Shown here in pieces: positions 17,864-26,412 of a stretch of 64,000 bases of DNA; position 1 is the stretch's first letter; each line of letters begins with the position of its first letter. The position numbers and the translations under genes are program-made. Under the pieces are notes generated by a model. The model was given only the letters and a program-made list of their open reading frames with translations. It ran no database searches and had not been told where the DNA came from. This stretch comes from Hymenobacter setariae. Its GTDB lineage: Bacteria > Bacteroidota > Bacteroidia > Cytophagales > Hymenobacteraceae. The DNA lies in contig NZ_VMRJ01000004.1 of assembly GCF_007713685.1 (NCBI RefSeq), forward strand, positions 283,700-347,699, written 5' to 3'.

Positions 17864-17895
17864 CAAAGATTGTACGACACATTTCGTAGATGCAA
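17864..17895 (-). promoter_or_regulatory. blaI promoter with -33 and -7 elements
   Basis: Reading the minus strand, TTG (17893-17895) is followed after 21 bases by AATCTTTG (17864-17871), one mismatch from the Bacteroidota -7 box TAnnTTTG. Operator 2 sits exactly between the two elements, as a repressor site should. Confidence 0.65.
17873..17888. promoter_or_regulatory. BlaI-type operator 2
   Basis: TACGACACATTTCGTA, second member of the dyad series, located between the -33 and -7 elements and 28 bp from operator 1. Confidence 0.75.
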
Positions 17896-17903
17896 GAATA
17901 ACA

Positions 17904-17919
17904 TACGAAATTTATCGTA
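17904..17919. promoter_or_regulatory. BlaI-type operator 3
   Basis: TACGAAATTTATCGTA, third member, 31 bp from operator 2 and upstream of the -33 element. The roughly three-helical-turn spacings would let three repressor dimers bind one face of the DNA. Confidence 0.72.
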
Positions 17920-17978
17920 TTTTGAATCAACGCATTGATAGTCAATGCAATTATTTTTACAAGCTGACTTTATTACTT

Positions 17979-18356
17979 CTACGCCTCCTTGGTATGCGCC
18001 TGGGCCTTGCGGCTCAGTGTCACCCGGGCGCGGTGGCAGATGCCTCCTAAGGGCGGGTTGAATTTCGAGATACTCACGCGCCCGCGCTTCACCTGCGGAA
18101 ACTCGTTCATGATGCGGTCTAGAATGCGGTGCCCTAGGTGCTCGAGCAAGCGCGCCGGCAGCTGCATCTCGGCCAGCACGAGGCGGTAGAGCACCTCGTA
18201 GTTGACGGTTTCGGCCAGCTTATCGGATGCGCCGGCGGCGTGCAGGTCGGTTTTGAGGTGCAGGTCGACACCGTATTTGTTGCCGATTTTTTGCTCTTCG
18301 TCGTAGTAGCCGTGGAAGGCAAAAAACTCTAATCCTTCGAGTGCGATTTGGCCCAT
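17979..18356 (-). CDS. folB: Dihydroneopterin aldolase
   Basis: Folate pathway enzyme converting 7,8-dihydroneopterin to 6-hydroxymethyl-7,8-dihydropterin and glycolaldehyde. The 125-residue length is standard. MGQIALEGLEFFAFHGYYDEEQ at the start contains the conserved FxxHG(Y/V) element, ETVNYEVLY is the usual dimer/active-site segment, and the C-terminal KFNPPLGG supplies the substrate-binding Lys-x-x-P-P motif. The Met at 18356 starts at the family consensus; an upstream start at 18434 would add 26 residues with no similarity. Single gene, convergent with nothing; the BlaI operators lie just beyond its end. Confidence 0.92.
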   Translation of the reverse strand: MGQIALEGLEFFAFHGYYDEEQKIGNKYGVDLHLKTDLHAAGASDKLAETVNYEVLYRLVLAEMQLPARLLEHLGHRILDRIMNEFPQVKRGRVSISKFNPPLGGICHRARVTLSRKAQAHTKEA

Positions 18357-18498
18357 GGGGGTAAGGAAATGACTTCGTGAATGATGCGGCCTAGGCCCGT
18401 CGAGGCCAGCCGCCAGGGCAAAAGTGCGGCGCAAATACTGCCCGGAGCCGCCTTAGCGGTTTGGCGGCTAACTTGGCCCGCTCAACCATCTCCTTCGC

Positions 18499-18876
18499 AT
18501 GGAACCCACCCCTCAGGTTACGCACCACCGCTGGAACGACATGCCCGTCGACCAGCTTTCCGATACCATTGGCCGCCGCCTTATCACGGGCCAAGACATG
18601 ATGCTGGCTCACGTGTACCTCAAGAAAGGCGCCATCGTGCCCCGGCACCAGCACATCAACGAGCAGATTACTTACATCTTGGAAGGTGCGCTGCGCTTTC
18701 ACTTAGGTGATGACGCGGGCGAAGAAGTTATCGTGCGGGCCGGTGAAGTGCTCTGCATCCCGTCCAACGTGTGGCACCAGGCCGAGGCGCTCGAAGACAC
18801 CCTCGATGTGGACGTATTCAGCCCGCCCCGCCAAGACTGGCTCGATGGCAGCGACGCCTACCTCCGCCAGAAATAA
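18499..18876 (+). CDS. Cupin-domain protein
   Basis: 125-residue single-domain cupin. Motif 1 is PRHQHINEQITYILEGALRF (about 48-67), with two histidines and a Glu as metal ligands, and motif 2 is PSNVWHQAEAL with the third histidine. Small cupins of this kind (compare the pectin degradation protein KdgF) bind a metal and often act on sugar or keto acids. It ends 9 bp before the SDR gene, so the pair is co-transcribed. KdgF handles unsaturated uronates from pectin, which would fit the pectate lyase in this window, but the genes are 12 kb apart and the link is only a suggestion. Confidence 0.83.
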   Translation: MEPTPQVTHHRWNDMPVDQLSDTIGRRLITGQDMMLAHVYLKKGAIVPRHQHINEQITYILEGALRFHLGDDAGEEVIVRAGEVLCIPSNVWHQAEALEDTLDVDVFSPPRQDWLDGSDAYLRQK

Positions 18877-18885
18877 TCCTTACTC

Positions 18886-19677
18886 ATGGACCTAGGAATA
18901 AAAGGAAAAGTAGCCCTCGTAGCGGCCGCTAGTAAGGGCTTGGGCCGGGCCGTGGCCGAAGAACTGGCCGCCGAAGGCGCCTCGCTGGTGCTGTGTGCCC
19001 GCGGCGCTGAGGCCCTCCAGCAAACGGCCGCCGCCATTGAAGCCGCGCATGGCGTGCCCGTGCTGGCTGTAGTGGCCGACGTCTCGACGCTGGACGGCGT
19101 GGCGAGCGTGACGAAAGCCGCGCTGACTCGCTTCGGGCAAGTCGATATCCTGGTGACGAATGCTGGCGGGCCGCCCTCGGGCACCTTCGAGCAGCACGCC
19201 CCCGAGGCCTGGGAGGCTGCCACCAAGCTTCTGCTCACTAGCGTAATCGAGCTGACCCGCGCCGTGCTGCCCGGCATGAAAGAGCGCGGCTGGGGCCGCA
19301 TTCTTAACATCACGTCCATCGCCGTGAAGCAGCCGGTAGCCGGCCTGATGCTGTCGAATAGCTTGCGCGCTGCCGTCACCGGCTTTGCCCGCACGCTGGC
19401 CACGGAGGTGGCGCCCTTCGGCGTCACGGTCAATAACATCTTGCCCGGCTACACCCGCACCGACCGCGTCGAGCACCTCGCCCAGGCCACGGCCGACCGC
19501 GAAGGCATCTCTACGGAAGATGCTACCGCCCGCTGGACCCGCGAAATCCCGATGCAGCGCCTAGGTGAACCCGCCGAATTTGCGGCGCTGGCAGCGTTCT
19601 TGTGCTCGGCACGTGCCAGCTACATCACGGCTAGCTCCATCCCGGTAGATGGCGGCTGGATAAAGGCGCTGTTGTAA
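18886..19677 (+). CDS. Atypical short-chain dehydrogenase/reductase
   Basis: 263-residue Rossmann-fold SDR. The nucleotide-binding loop AAASKGLG (13-20), NAGG (92-95), the Ser of NITS (S144) and the PGYTRTDR segment are as expected. The catalytic YxxxK is replaced: the aligned stretch is SNSLR (S157 and R161), so both Tyr and Lys are missing. A clade of SDRs with LSN-L-R at this place exists and its members are usually annotated only as FabG-like. It is co-transcribed with the cupin gene. Reaction not predictable; it may be a reductase using other residues. Confidence 0.85.
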   Translation: MDLGIKGKVALVAAASKGLGRAVAEELAAEGASLVLCARGAEALQQTAAAIEAAHGVPVLAVVADVSTLDGVASVTKAALTRFGQVDILVTNAGGPPSGTFEQHAPEAWEAATKLLLTSVIELTRAVLPGMKERGWGRILNITSIAVKQPVAGLMLSNSLRAAVTGFARTLATEVAPFGVTVNNILPGYTRTDRVEHLAQATADREGISTEDATARWTREIPMQRLGEPAEFAALAAFLCSARASYITASSIPVDGGWIKALL

Positions 19678-19728
19678 GCTTCAGCGGCTCTACACAACAC
19701 CGCTCTAGGCTTGCCATGAAAAACGAAC

Positions 19729-19837
19729 CCCTCCCCCGCGCCTGTCATGCTGAGCTTGCGAAGCATCTTCTCACGATATAAACGACCTAGCGTGAGAAGA
19801 TGCTTCGCAAGCTCAGCATGACAGGCGTAGGGGGAGG
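19729..19837. repeat. Large intergenic palindrome, family B
   Basis: Perfect 37-base arms (19739-19775 and 19791-19827) around a 15-base loop, extended by C-rich/G-rich ends on both sides. The core GTCATGCTGAGCTTGCGAAG resembles intergenic repeats common in this group; the shorter 51268-51309 hairpin shares GTCATGCT/AGCATGAC. It lies after the SDR gene. Confidence 0.78.
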
Positions 19838-19865
19838 GTTTCTTCGCTTGATAATGTACAGAAAC

Positions 19866-19901
19866 AAAGAAGGCGCTTGGTAGCTACCAAGCGCCTTCTT
19901 T
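19866..19901. terminator. Terminator of the DivIVA gene
   Basis: Perfect palindrome with AAAGAAGGCGCTTGG arms and no unpaired loop beyond TAGCTA, with T-rich flanks on both strands; it lies 17 bases past the DivIVA stop codon. Confidence 0.8.
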
Positions 19902-19918
19902 ATAAAGCAATGTGCTTC

Positions 19919-20959
19919 TTAAATCTCGTCGAAAAATGACTTCTCTGCTACCGGTTCGGCCGCGGCTTGCTTCATGCCGGGGTGCGTCATCGGCTCAGGC
20001 TGCTGAATCTCCGGGTAGTCGGGGCCGATGGGCTGAAACTCGGGGCGGGCGGGCTCCACGTAGGGTGCGGGCGGGTCGGGCACAGGCGAGGGGCTAGCCG
20101 GGTCTACGTGCGGTGCGGGCGAAATACCAGGGTTTTCGGAAGGCGCGTTGGGCCGCTCAATATCGGGGCTAGGCGCCTGGTTAGGGTCGCGGGGGTCGGG
20201 CTGCTGGCCCGGCTTGGGGTTGTAGCCAGCAGGCTGAGCTAGGCGCTCGGCACGGGCAGGCAGGCCAAACTCGGCGCTGGCTGGGGCGCTGGGGGCGCTA
20301 GCTACTGCGGCGGCCGACGGGGTAAAAGCAGGAATGTTCGCGTTCATGGCGGGGGTGGGCTTAGGTTCGGGGGCCGCCGGTTCGGCGGGCCGCTTTACCT
20401 GTACGCTTGCCGCCCGCGAAAGGATGGCCGCCGGGCCATTTTTGGGGCGGGTGCGGGCCCGCTCTACTTTTTCTAGGGCGTCGGAGGCTAGGTGGTGCAG
20501 GTCGCGCACTAGCGTGTCGAGCTGCTGCTCTAGGCGCTGGCAGTCTTGGCCTAGGCCAGCCACTTCCTTCTGCATGTCGGCCACCGTTTTTTCGGCGGTT
20601 TGGTAGGCCTCGTCCACGATGGTGCGGGCGCGCTGGCGGGCTTCGGCCAGCGTGTGCTCGGCCTGGAGCTGGGCCTCGCGGCGGCGCAAGTCGGCATCGC
20701 GCTGGGCCTGCTCGGTGATGGAGTTGCCGGTGTCTTCGGCCGTTTTAAGGGTGCGGTAGAGCGAGCTTTCCACCTCCCGCATCTTCTGTACATCTTGCTG
20801 GGCGTGCTCGAGCTTGAGGCGCAGTTCGCGGTTTTCGTCACCTAGGCGCTCCCACTGCTGCGACACCATGTTGAGGAAGGCCTGCACCTCGTCCTTATCC
20901 ACGCCCCGGAAGGCTTTCTCAAACGTTTTTTGCCGAATATCAAGGGCGGTAATTTTCAT
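19919..20959 (-). CDS. DivIVA-domain coiled-coil protein
   Basis: 346 residues. The N-terminus MKITALDIRQKTFEKAFRGVDKDEVQAFL is the DivIVA lipid-binding domain (LDIR plus the FRGYD-like FRGVDKDEV). Residues about 35-170 form a long coiled coil (QQWERLGDENRELRLKLEHAQ and on). After it comes a proline-rich unstructured region (about 185-330) and a conserved-looking acidic tail KSFFDEI. Such proteins sit at negatively curved membrane and organise division or pole proteins. It stands alone with its own terminator. The Pro-rich tail is probably a partner-binding stretch. Confidence 0.87.
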   Translation of the reverse strand: MKITALDIRQKTFEKAFRGVDKDEVQAFLNMVSQQWERLGDENRELRLKLEHAQQDVQKMREVESSLYRTLKTAEDTGNSITEQAQRDADLRRREAQLQAEHTLAEARQRARTIVDEAYQTAEKTVADMQKEVAGLGQDCQRLEQQLDTLVRDLHHLASDALEKVERARTRPKNGPAAILSRAASVQVKRPAEPAAPEPKPTPAMNANIPAFTPSAAAVASAPSAPASAEFGLPARAERLAQPAGYNPKPGQQPDPRDPNQAPSPDIERPNAPSENPGISPAPHVDPASPSPVPDPPAPYVEPARPEFQPIGPDYPEIQQPEPMTHPGMKQAAAEPVAEKSFFDEI

Positions 20960-21081
20960 AAATCAAGTAGCAATGAGCAAGAATAATAAATAAGCGAAAA
21001 GGCCTGAAAAGTTGTAAAAAAAAGTAGCAATGACCGACGAGCAACGATTTCAAACCGAGTGAAATTGCACTCTGCTCACTG

Positions 21082-22023
21082 CTAGTTGCTCATTACCAAT
21101 TGCCACACGGCTAGGCTACGGTCATCGCTACACGAAACTAGCCGTTGCTGGCTACCCGGCCAAACCAGCTTATTGACGGAGGTGCCGTGGCCGGCCGCCC
21201 GCGCTCGGTCGAGCACCCGCAGCAGGGCTAGGCTATCGGCGTCCCAGAGCTTGATGCTTTTGTCGAGCGAGCAGCTACCTAGGTAGCGCCCATCGGCGCT
21301 AAACGACAGGTTGTTAATAGCATACATATGCGCAACAACTTCATCGACCAGCGCATAGCCAGCCGTGGCGTAGCGGCGCAGGTGGGCATCGCGCCCCGCC
21401 GCCAGCAGGTGCTGCCCATCGGGCGAATACGCCACGGTGAATACCGAATTGGTGGCTTCGGTGAGCGTCGTTTTTACAGCGAGCGAATCGAGGTCAAGCA
21501 CTCGTACTAGGTGGTCGGAGCTGCCTACTGCCAACTCGTGCTGCGTTTCGCTCAGGGCTAGCGTGCGCAAGCTTTTATCGGTGATGCGCAGCAGGTTTTC
21601 GAGCCGAAAGTCGCTGCCTCGCAGCACAGCCAGCGTGCCATCGGCCAGGGCGCAATACAGGCGCTGGCGCGACTCCGAATACACCAAGTCGAAGATGGCT
21701 ACTGGTGGTAGCGCAGTAGCGTACACGAGTGCCTTATTCTGCAAGTCAAGCACTTGCACGCCCTGAAAATTTTGCCCTAGGGCCAGTAAGCCGCGTGTCG
21801 GCAGCTCGCACAGCGCGTACACTGAGTTATCAACCCGCGCCAGTAGCTCGCCATCTTGAGCGGGCTCGGCTACATTCCAGGCCACCACGAGGCCATCGGC
21901 GCCACTCGAAAAAATACGGTCGGAGCCCGGCCGACCAGCCAGCGCGTACACGGCATCGCGGTGCCCAGCCAGGGTGGCAATGTTGCGGGCATTGGGGCGA
22001 GAGGCAGGAGCGGAAAGCGACAT
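21082..22023 (-). CDS. WD40 repeat beta-propeller protein
   Basis: 313 residues made of about seven WD40 blades, each ending in variants of the GH...D...WD pattern (GHRDAVYALAG, SADGRYLGSCSLDKSIKLWDADS, CSDDRSLAVWQL). No signal peptide and no enzymatic domain, so it is a soluble scaffold in the cytoplasm. It is transcribed away from the phosphopantetheinyl transferase gene (start codons 110 bp apart), and the two may share a divergent promoter region. Partner unknown. Confidence 0.86.
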   Translation of the reverse strand: MSLSAPASRPNARNIATLAGHRDAVYALAGRPGSDRIFSSGADGLVVAWNVAEPAQDGELLARVDNSVYALCELPTRGLLALGQNFQGVQVLDLQNKALVYATALPPVAIFDLVYSESRQRLYCALADGTLAVLRGSDFRLENLLRITDKSLRTLALSETQHELAVGSSDHLVRVLDLDSLAVKTTLTEATNSVFTVAYSPDGQHLLAAGRDAHLRRYATAGYALVDEVVAHMYAINNLSFSADGRYLGSCSLDKSIKLWDADSLALLRVLDRARAAGHGTSVNKLVWPGSQQRLVSCSDDRSLAVWQLVMSN

Positions 22024-22132
22024 TAGAAAAGGGGCAAGCGGCGCAATGGGCGCGCAAAGGTCGGGCCTGGGCGGCAGTGCGCGGGCGGGTAGGTGCTATT
22101 TTCGCCGCTTGCCCGCCTGGGCACTGCCACCT

Positions 22133-22852
22133 ATGCCGCTTCATTCCATCCGCCCGCTGCCCGGCGGGGCCCACCTAGGCCTTTGGCACCTCACCGAAAC
22201 GCCCCTCGCGCTGTGGCCCCAGTTGTCCGCCCCCGATGCTTACCGCCCCCTGCTGCCCGCCCGCGCCGATGTCCCACGCCAGGCACAGTGGCTGGCCGGC
22301 CGCGTGCTGGTGCAACGAATGCTAGCCGCCGTGGCTCCTGATTCTGTGGGCCTGCTGCTGCACAATGATGCTACTGGTCGCCCCTTTCTGGCCAGCGGGC
22401 CCGACCTAGGGCCGGCCGTGTCACTGTCGCATTCTGGCGAGTGGGTGGCGGCGCTGCTGGCCCCGGCCGGCGCGGCCGTGGGCGTCGATGTGGAGGTGGT
22501 GCGCGACAAGGCACTACGCATCGCCCGCAAGTTTTTGACTCCTGAAGAATTGACTGCTAATGAGCTTATTATAAATAGCCAGCCGACGCTCGCTATCGAG
22601 CTGTTCAGCCTGCTGTGGAGCGCCAAGGAAACGCTTTATAAACTGGCCGGACAGCGTGGCATTATCTTCCGCCAAAACCTACTGCTTGACTTGCCAGCCC
22701 CTCCTACCCCACCCGCCACCTGGCCCAGCGCCGGCGAGCTGTCGGCGCGGCTCGAGCTAGCCGGCCGCAGTTCTCGGCACCGGATTTGCTACTTTCAGCC
22801 GGCCGGGGGCTATGTGCTCACCTACTGCTACTCACTTCCTTCTCTTACTTAG
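22133..22852 (+). CDS. 4'-phosphopantetheinyl transferase
   Basis: 239 residues of the Sfp/AcpS superfamily, transferring the phosphopantetheine arm from CoA to acyl or peptidyl carrier proteins. Both signatures are present: VGVDVEVV (Mg-binding Asp and Glu) and SAKETLYKLAG (W-x-A-K-E-x-x-x-K), with the SLSHSGEWV stretch between. The ATG at 22133 is chosen because the upstream extension overlaps the divergent WD40 gene. The redoxin gene begins 50 bp after the stop. No carrier-protein or polyketide genes are near, so it is likely the housekeeping enzyme. Confidence 0.9.
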   Translation: MPLHSIRPLPGGAHLGLWHLTETPLALWPQLSAPDAYRPLLPARADVPRQAQWLAGRVLVQRMLAAVAPDSVGLLLHNDATGRPFLASGPDLGPAVSLSHSGEWVAALLAPAGAAVGVDVEVVRDKALRIARKFLTPEELTANELIINSQPTLAIELFSLLWSAKETLYKLAGQRGIIFRQNLLLDLPAPPTPPATWPSAGELSARLELAGRSSRHRICYFQPAGGYVLTYCYSLPSLT

Positions 22853-22902
22853 CGGCATCTACGCCATTCCTGCCTATTTCCTGGTTTCATTTTACTCCAC
22901 CC

Positions 22903-23472
22903 ATGTCGATTCGCAAACTTTCTTTAGTCCTAGCGGCGGCGCTGCTGGCCGCCACCATCACGGTGGGCGTCGTGCGGGCGCAGAGCGGCACCGTTAGTGA
23001 TTTCACGGTGCAGAAAAACGGCGGTGGCAGTGCCTCGTTGAGCGCCTACGCTGGCCAGAAGGCAGTGGTCGTCATCTTCGTAAACCCGGCCTGCGCCTTC
23101 ACCCGCCTCTACCAAGAGCGCCTCGCTGCGCTGAATAGCGCCTATAGCGGCCGGGGCGTGCAGTTTATGTTCGTTAACGTGCCCATCAACCTCGATGCCA
23201 ATGAGGGCGGCGGGGCGTCGCTGGCCACCTACTCCGATGAGGCGGGCGCAGCCAGCGCAGCCCTAGGTGTCACTAAAACTACCGAGGCCGTGGTGCTGCA
23301 GCCGGCCGGTGGAGGCTTTGCGGTGCGCTACCGCGGCGCCATCGACGACAATCCGCAAGTAGCCGGGGGCGTGCAGCAGCGCTACTTGCAGCAAGTGCTC
23401 GACAACGTACTGGCCGGCCGGCCCGCCGGCGTGGCCGATAAACGGGCCGCTGGTTGCCTTATCAAACGATAG
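22903..23472 (+). CDS. Exported redoxin / thioredoxin-fold protein
   Basis: 189 residues. Signal peptide MSIRKLSLVLAAALLAATIT with cleavage near VRAQ. The mature part is a thioredoxin fold of the AhpC/TSA-redoxin type with a single active cysteine in NPACAFTRLYQERL and a second in AGCLIKR at the C-terminus, characteristic of a redoxin subfamily; the conserved YRGAIDD segment is also present. The two cysteines could form a disulfide during peroxide or disulfide reduction in the periplasm. The Met at 22903 begins the signal peptide. A strong terminator follows 21 bases after the stop. Confidence 0.85.
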   Translation: MSIRKLSLVLAAALLAATITVGVVRAQSGTVSDFTVQKNGGGSASLSAYAGQKAVVVIFVNPACAFTRLYQERLAALNSAYSGRGVQFMFVNVPINLDANEGGGASLATYSDEAGAASAALGVTKTTEAVVLQPAGGGFAVRYRGAIDDNPQVAGGVQQRYLQQVLDNVLAGRPAGVADKRAAGCLIKR

Positions 23473-23493
23473 ACTCACCCTAGGTCATCAAAT

Positions 23494-23532
23494 AAAAAAA
23501 GCTCGCTGCCGTATTGGCAGCGAGCTTTTTTT
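23494..23532. terminator. Rho-independent terminator
   Basis: GCTCGCTGCC stem with 5-base loop, flanked by seven A and seven T; works on both strands, ending the redoxin gene. Confidence 0.9.
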
Positions 23533-23577
23533 ACTGTTTAGCTTGAGCAACTCAGGCTTTGCGGTCCGGGCTACCGC

Positions 23578-24450
23578 TTAGTCTTCCTCACTTTCTGTTT
23601 CGGGCTTGGGCTTGTCGTCTGTTAAGATGGCTAGGAGCTGCGAGACTTCTTCGGCCTTGCCTAGCTCTTGCAGCTTTTCGAAGCTCACTTGCAGGTTGCG
23701 CATGGCGCGGCGCACGATGTCGAGGTTGGAACAGGGCTCATAAAAAGCCTCTTGCGACGTGATGCCGAGCTGGCCTACGTAGTGCTCGATGTCAGCCCGC
23801 GACAACACCACACCACGGTTGTAGCAGTTGATGTAGAACGGCTCAAACGCTTTGTTCTCGGGCTGGTAGGTGAGCACAAACAAATTAGGCAGATTCACGC
23901 CAAACACGGGCAGGTCGAGACGCTGGGCCACCAGCAGATAGATAACGCAGAGCGAAAGCGGATTGCCACGCTTGGTTTCTATCACGCGCTGAAGCATGGA
24001 GTTGGCCGGCGAGTGAAAGTGCTGGGTATTTGCCGAAAACTTATGGTTGCGGAAAATAACGTGGTTGAGCATCTGCACCTGGTCGGCGGGGTGCATCTCG
24101 GAACGCAGCAGCGTCCAGGCCTCGAAGCGCAACTGCTCGATGGCCCGGTTGAGGGCCTGCAAGTCAGCGTCAGGGTACTGGTAGGAGTTGAGCAGCCACA
24201 TGCCCTCTAGCAGGTCTTGGGCACCGGCATCGCGCCACACTCGCAGCCGCTGCTGCAAGCCCTCAAACTGGAGTTGATGAATGAGGTCTTCGAGGCGCTG
24301 CTGCTGCTGAGGGTCAAGGGTTTCCTCCCACGACTCCTCTAGATACGGAATTATGGTTTCGCCCAGGTTCTGAATTTCACTCTGGATTTGGGGGGCAATT
24401 TCCGGGTCGTCGAGTAGCGAAATGAGGGCTTTTATTTCTTTCGTCGTCAT
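23578..24450 (-). CDS. SirB1-like transglutaminase-family protein
   Basis: 290 residues. The centre (NHVIFRNHKFSANTQHFHSPANSMLQRVIETKRGNPLSLCVIYLLVAQRLDLPVFGVNLPNLFVL, about residues 128-193) matches the transglutaminase-like core 2 of the SirB1 family, with the Cys (LC) and His candidates for a papain-like triad. The first ~90 residues and the C-terminal helices (DIVRRAMRNLQVSFEKL) resemble HEAT- or TPR-like repeats. A highly acidic tail closes it. Function of the family is unproven; it is housekeeping in many bacteria. Soluble, single-gene transcript. Confidence 0.83.
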   Translation of the reverse strand: MTTKEIKALISLLDDPEIAPQIQSEIQNLGETIIPYLEESWEETLDPQQQQRLEDLIHQLQFEGLQQRLRVWRDAGAQDLLEGMWLLNSYQYPDADLQALNRAIEQLRFEAWTLLRSEMHPADQVQMLNHVIFRNHKFSANTQHFHSPANSMLQRVIETKRGNPLSLCVIYLLVAQRLDLPVFGVNLPNLFVLTYQPENKAFEPFYINCYNRGVVLSRADIEHYVGQLGITSQEAFYEPCSNLDIVRRAMRNLQVSFEKLQELGKAEEVSQLLAILTDDKPKPETESEED

Positions 24451-24546
24451 GCTGATAAAGGCAACCCCGGTTGTGCGCCGGGGGCGAAATTTAACAGCGC
24501 CAAGCAGAATTTGTGTTCATTCTGACAGAGTTCTTTGCACAAAAAA

Positions 24547-24606
24547 TAGCCAGTGAGGGAGTAGCAGCCGCATCTTGGGGGGCGGCTGCTACTCCCTCAC
24601 TGGCTA
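24547..24606. terminator. Terminator hairpin of poxB
   Basis: 25-base arms (TAGCCAGTGAGGGAGTAGCA and on) complementary without gap around a 10-base loop, 21 bases past the poxB stop codon. Confidence 0.8.
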
Positions 24607-24626
24607 GTAAAAGCCCTAGGTGTTCG

Positions 24627-26354
24627 CTAGCGCGTCAGATTGGTTTTAGCCATTTCGAGCAGTTCACCGCCGCGCCCATCCATGAGGGCTTTGAGGGCAT
24701 AGAGACCAAAGCCGGTGGCCTGGTGGCGGTCGATGGTGGGCGGCATACTCAGCTCTTGGCGCTTCACCACGGCATCGACTACCACGGGGCCGTCGTGGGC
24801 CAGAGCTTCGCGCAGCACGCTTTCGAGTTGAGCGGGGTCGCTCACGCGGTAGCCTTTGACGCCCGCTGCCTCGGCCAGTTTGCCAAAATCAGGATTGTCG
24901 AGGGTAGTGCCGTATTCGAGCGTGCCGGCGGCTTTCATTTCTAGCTCCACAAAGCCGTAGGCGCTGTTGTTGAAGATGATAACCTTCACGGGCACTTTGA
25001 GCTGGCGCAGGGTCAGCAGCTCGCTTAGCAGCATGGCAAAGCCACCATCGCCACACATGGCAATCACCTGGCGGCCTTGCTCTGCTAATTGAATACCAAT
25101 AGCTTGCGAGAGCGCATTGGCCATACTACCGTGGATGAAGGAGCCTAGCAAACGGCGGTGGCCATTCATGTGTAGGTAGCGGGCGGCCCAGATGGTGGGC
25201 GTACCCACGTCGCAGGTGTATACAGCGTTGTGGGCACCTAGCTCATCGAGCAGGCGGGCCACGTGCTGCGGGTGCAGGCTGGTATCGCCGGCGTCGCCAG
25301 TGGCGAGTTCGGCTAGGTGGGCATCGTCTTCGCGATGGCGCTGCTGGGCGGTGCGCAAGTGCGCCGAATCGGTACGAGTGCGCAGCTGTGGTAGCAGCAG
25401 CCCTAGGGTCTCGATGACAGAGCCATGCAGGCCCACTTCTACCCTAGTACGGCGCCCTAGGTGCTCGGCGCGTTTATCGATTTGCACCACCCGGGCATTT
25501 TCGGGAAAGAACTGCCGATATGGAAAGTCGGTACCTAGCATCAGGATGCCGTCGGCATCCATGAGGGCGTGGTAGCCGGCCGGCATGCCCAGCAGGCCAG
25601 TCAACCCTACATCGTAGGGGTTGTTGGGCTCGATGCATTCCTTGCCACGCAAGGCGTGCACCACGGGCGCCTGCAATGCCTGGGCGGCTTGCAGCAGCTG
25701 GGCGTGGGCGCTGTCGCAGCCTATGCCCGCCAAGATGGTCACTTTTTCGCACTCGTTGAGCAGGCGGGCGGCCTCGGCAATCTTGGTGCTGGCGGGCACT
25801 AGGGCGCTAGAATGACCTAGGGACGGAATACGGGGCTCGGGCGCGTCGGCCTTGAGGTGCAGCACATCGCCGGGCACTACCAGTACCGATACACCTCCTA
25901 AACCTATCGATGCCTGAATGGCACCCTCGACCATGCGCACGGCCTGCTTAGGGGTAGCTATTACCTGGCAGTAGTGGCTGCACTCTTGAAACGTGCGCTC
26001 GGGGTGGGTTTCCTGAAAATAGCCCGTACCGATTTCCACGCTCGGAATTTGGGCGGCTAGGGCCAGCACTGGCATGCGGCTGCGGTGGCAGTCGTAGAGG
26101 CCATTGAGGAGGTGGGTGTTGCCGGGCCCGCACGAGCCGGCGCACACGGTCAGGCTGCCCGTCATGCGGGCCTCGGCGCCAGCCGCAAAGGCCCCGGCTT
26201 CTTCGTGCCGCACTTGAATAAATTCTATCCCCTCGCGCGTCCGGATGGTGTCAGTCAGGCCATTGAGCGAGTCGCCCACCAGTCCGTAGACCCGTTTGAC
26301 CCCTGCTGCTTGCAGCGTGTCAATGATAATTTCAGCAACTGTTTTCTGAGGCAT
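24627..26354 (-). CDS. poxB: Pyruvate dehydrogenase (quinone)
   Basis: 575-residue thiamine diphosphate flavoenzyme that oxidises pyruvate to acetate and CO2 and passes electrons to quinone at the membrane. Three ThDP-enzyme domains are clear: the N-terminal catalytic one with QVRHEEAGAFAAGAEARMTG (Glu of the proton relay), the central FAD-binding one (VTILAGIGCDSAHAQ to GVLRGKE-type), and the C-terminal GDGGFAMLLSELLTLRQLKVPV...NN cofactor motif. The ending LYALKALMDGRGGELLEMAKTNLTR matches the C-terminal lipid-activation tail of E. coli PoxB and the length is equal. Single gene with a strong terminator. Confidence 0.93.
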   Translation of the reverse strand: MPQKTVAEIIIDTLQAAGVKRVYGLVGDSLNGLTDTIRTREGIEFIQVRHEEAGAFAAGAEARMTGSLTVCAGSCGPGNTHLLNGLYDCHRSRMPVLALAAQIPSVEIGTGYFQETHPERTFQECSHYCQVIATPKQAVRMVEGAIQASIGLGGVSVLVVPGDVLHLKADAPEPRIPSLGHSSALVPASTKIAEAARLLNECEKVTILAGIGCDSAHAQLLQAAQALQAPVVHALRGKECIEPNNPYDVGLTGLLGMPAGYHALMDADGILMLGTDFPYRQFFPENARVVQIDKRAEHLGRRTRVEVGLHGSVIETLGLLLPQLRTRTDSAHLRTAQQRHREDDAHLAELATGDAGDTSLHPQHVARLLDELGAHNAVYTCDVGTPTIWAARYLHMNGHRRLLGSFIHGSMANALSQAIGIQLAEQGRQVIAMCGDGGFAMLLSELLTLRQLKVPVKVIIFNNSAYGFVELEMKAAGTLEYGTTLDNPDFGKLAEAAGVKGYRVSDPAQLESVLREALAHDGPVVVDAVVKRQELSMPPTIDRHQATGFGLYALKALMDGRGGELLEMAKTNLTR

Positions 26355-26412
26355 GTAACCAAGTAGTTAATAAGCTAATGACTTCTGCTTACGGCTACTT
26401 TAGCCTCCACGT

